A program made the translations under genes and the position numbers. DNA of 5,013 bases, from positions 1 through 5,013 of the forward strand of contig DWWI01000113.1 in NCBI GenBank assembly GCA_019119745.1, given 5' to 3'. Positions 4,645 through 5,013 of the stretch are shown here, piece after piece; position 1 is the first letter of the stretch; each line of letters begins with the position of its first letter. The notes beneath the pieces were generated by a model that saw only the letters and a list, made by a program, of their open reading frames with translations, did not search any database and was not told the DNA's origin. This stretch comes from Candidatus Mediterraneibacter gallistercoris (lineage in GTDB: Bacteria; Bacillota_A; Clostridia; Lachnospirales; Lachnospiraceae).

Positions 4645-5013
4645 TTATCTATCAGAAACAGTAAATCCAATCTCCAGCAGCTCCTGCGCAATTTCCTTAC
4701 TCTTCACCCTCATCAGATTATCCTCTTCCTTAGCATTGGACAGCAGATTCACACTGCCATACCAGACAATCTCCTTGTCAATAACAGCAAAATGCTCATG
4801 TATTCCGGGCTTTTCCATCACGGCAACTCCCAGCTCCGTCAGTTCGGAAAGCAGTTCTTTTGTCTTTTCAATCCGTTCTTTCGGGTAACCATCTGCCGGC
4901 AGAGTCAGAAGTGTGATCTTTATCCCTGAGTCATGGCGTTCTCCCAGACCTTTTAACATCCTGTTTCCCTTCATAATCCCTGTCATGGAATTATGACCGG
5001 CATATCGGGTTCC
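4645..5013 (-). CDS. Phospholipase D-like domain protein, C-terminal part (5' end beyond the right edge)
   Basis: The frame is open from the right edge of the window to a stop at 4645, giving 122 residues; a Met at 4986 is internal, because the upstream codons (GTRYAGHNS) remain open and fit a longer protein. The segment IHEHFAVIDKEIVWYGSVN (71-89) is the C-terminal HKD motif of the phospholipase D superfamily (H-x-K-x4-D-x6-G-S), with His72, Asp79, Gly86 and Ser87 in place but His74 instead of Lys. The surrounding pattern (KITLLTLPADGYPKERIEKT, then EEDNLMRV and an IAQELLEIGF tail) matches PLD-like domains commonly found at the C-terminus of larger proteins, including DEAD/DEAH helicases, in Clostridia. 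The N-terminal partner domain is not visible here. The superfamily acts on phosphodiesters; the substrate cannot be deduced. The gene lies 90 bp upstream of the nucleotidyltransferase gene in the same direction. Confidence 0.75.
   Translation of the reverse strand, partial: GTRYAGHNSMTGIMKGNRMLKGLGERHDSGIKITLLTLPADGYPKERIEKTKELLSELTELGVAVMEKPGIHEHFAVIDKEIVWYGSVNLLSNAKEEDNLMRVKSKEIAQELLEIGFTVSDR

Noticed and set aside
4606..4929. A 107-codon plus-strand open frame
   Set aside because: It is antisense to the PLD-like gene, whose HKD-type motif fixes the coding strand.
1..5013. CRISPR arrays and transfer or ribosomal RNA genes
   Set aside because: I saw no regularly spaced direct repeats and no cloverleaf or ribosomal RNA sequence on either strand by eye.

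Overview
This window looks like a piece of a Clostridia chromosome, probably from a Lachnospiraceae-type gut anaerobe. The evidence is indirect: strong AGGAG-type ribosome binding sites, a moderate base composition, a 473-residue pyruvate kinase of the short clostridial type, an IS110 transposase and HEPN/nucleotidyltransferase proteins of the kind common in that group. No ribosomal RNA or other taxonomic marker is present, so the assignment is an inference.

Layout, left to right. (1) 1-242, minus strand: the N-terminal 80 codons of an IS110-family transposase, starting at GTG and running off the left edge. Its non-coding end lies in the 293-bp gene-free stretch 243-535 and holds several inverted repeats on the transposase strand. 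That is where IS110-group elements encode a bridge RNA. (2) 536-1585, plus strand: a two-gene unit with a six-segment ABC-2-type permease (lantibiotic-protection-like) and a 90-residue membrane protein. The ATPase partner is not in the window; the insertion sequence sits where one might expect it. (3) 1635-3056, minus strand: a complete, catalytically intact pyruvate kinase gene (pyk) with its own extended -10 promoter, convergent with the permease unit. (4) 3274-3696, minus strand: a single-domain cupin with a well-formed promoter. (5) 3780-5013, minus strand: the C-terminal part of a phospholipase D-like protein (open to the right edge), then a minimal nucleotidyltransferase overlapping a HEPN-domain gene. 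The last two form a MntA/HepT-like toxin-antitoxin pair.

How the genes relate: pyk is the only core-metabolism gene and performs the last step of glycolysis. The cupin is a stand-alone gene of unassigned function. The overlapping nucleotidyltransferase and HEPN genes are clearly one functional unit; the PLD gene lies 90 bp upstream in the same direction and may be part of a small defence or accessory cluster. The points most worth a second look are the putative bridge RNA of the IS110 element, the HEPN protein lacking the canonical catalytic histidine, and the HKD motif with His in place of Lys in the PLD domain. I did not see a clearly new multi-gene system.
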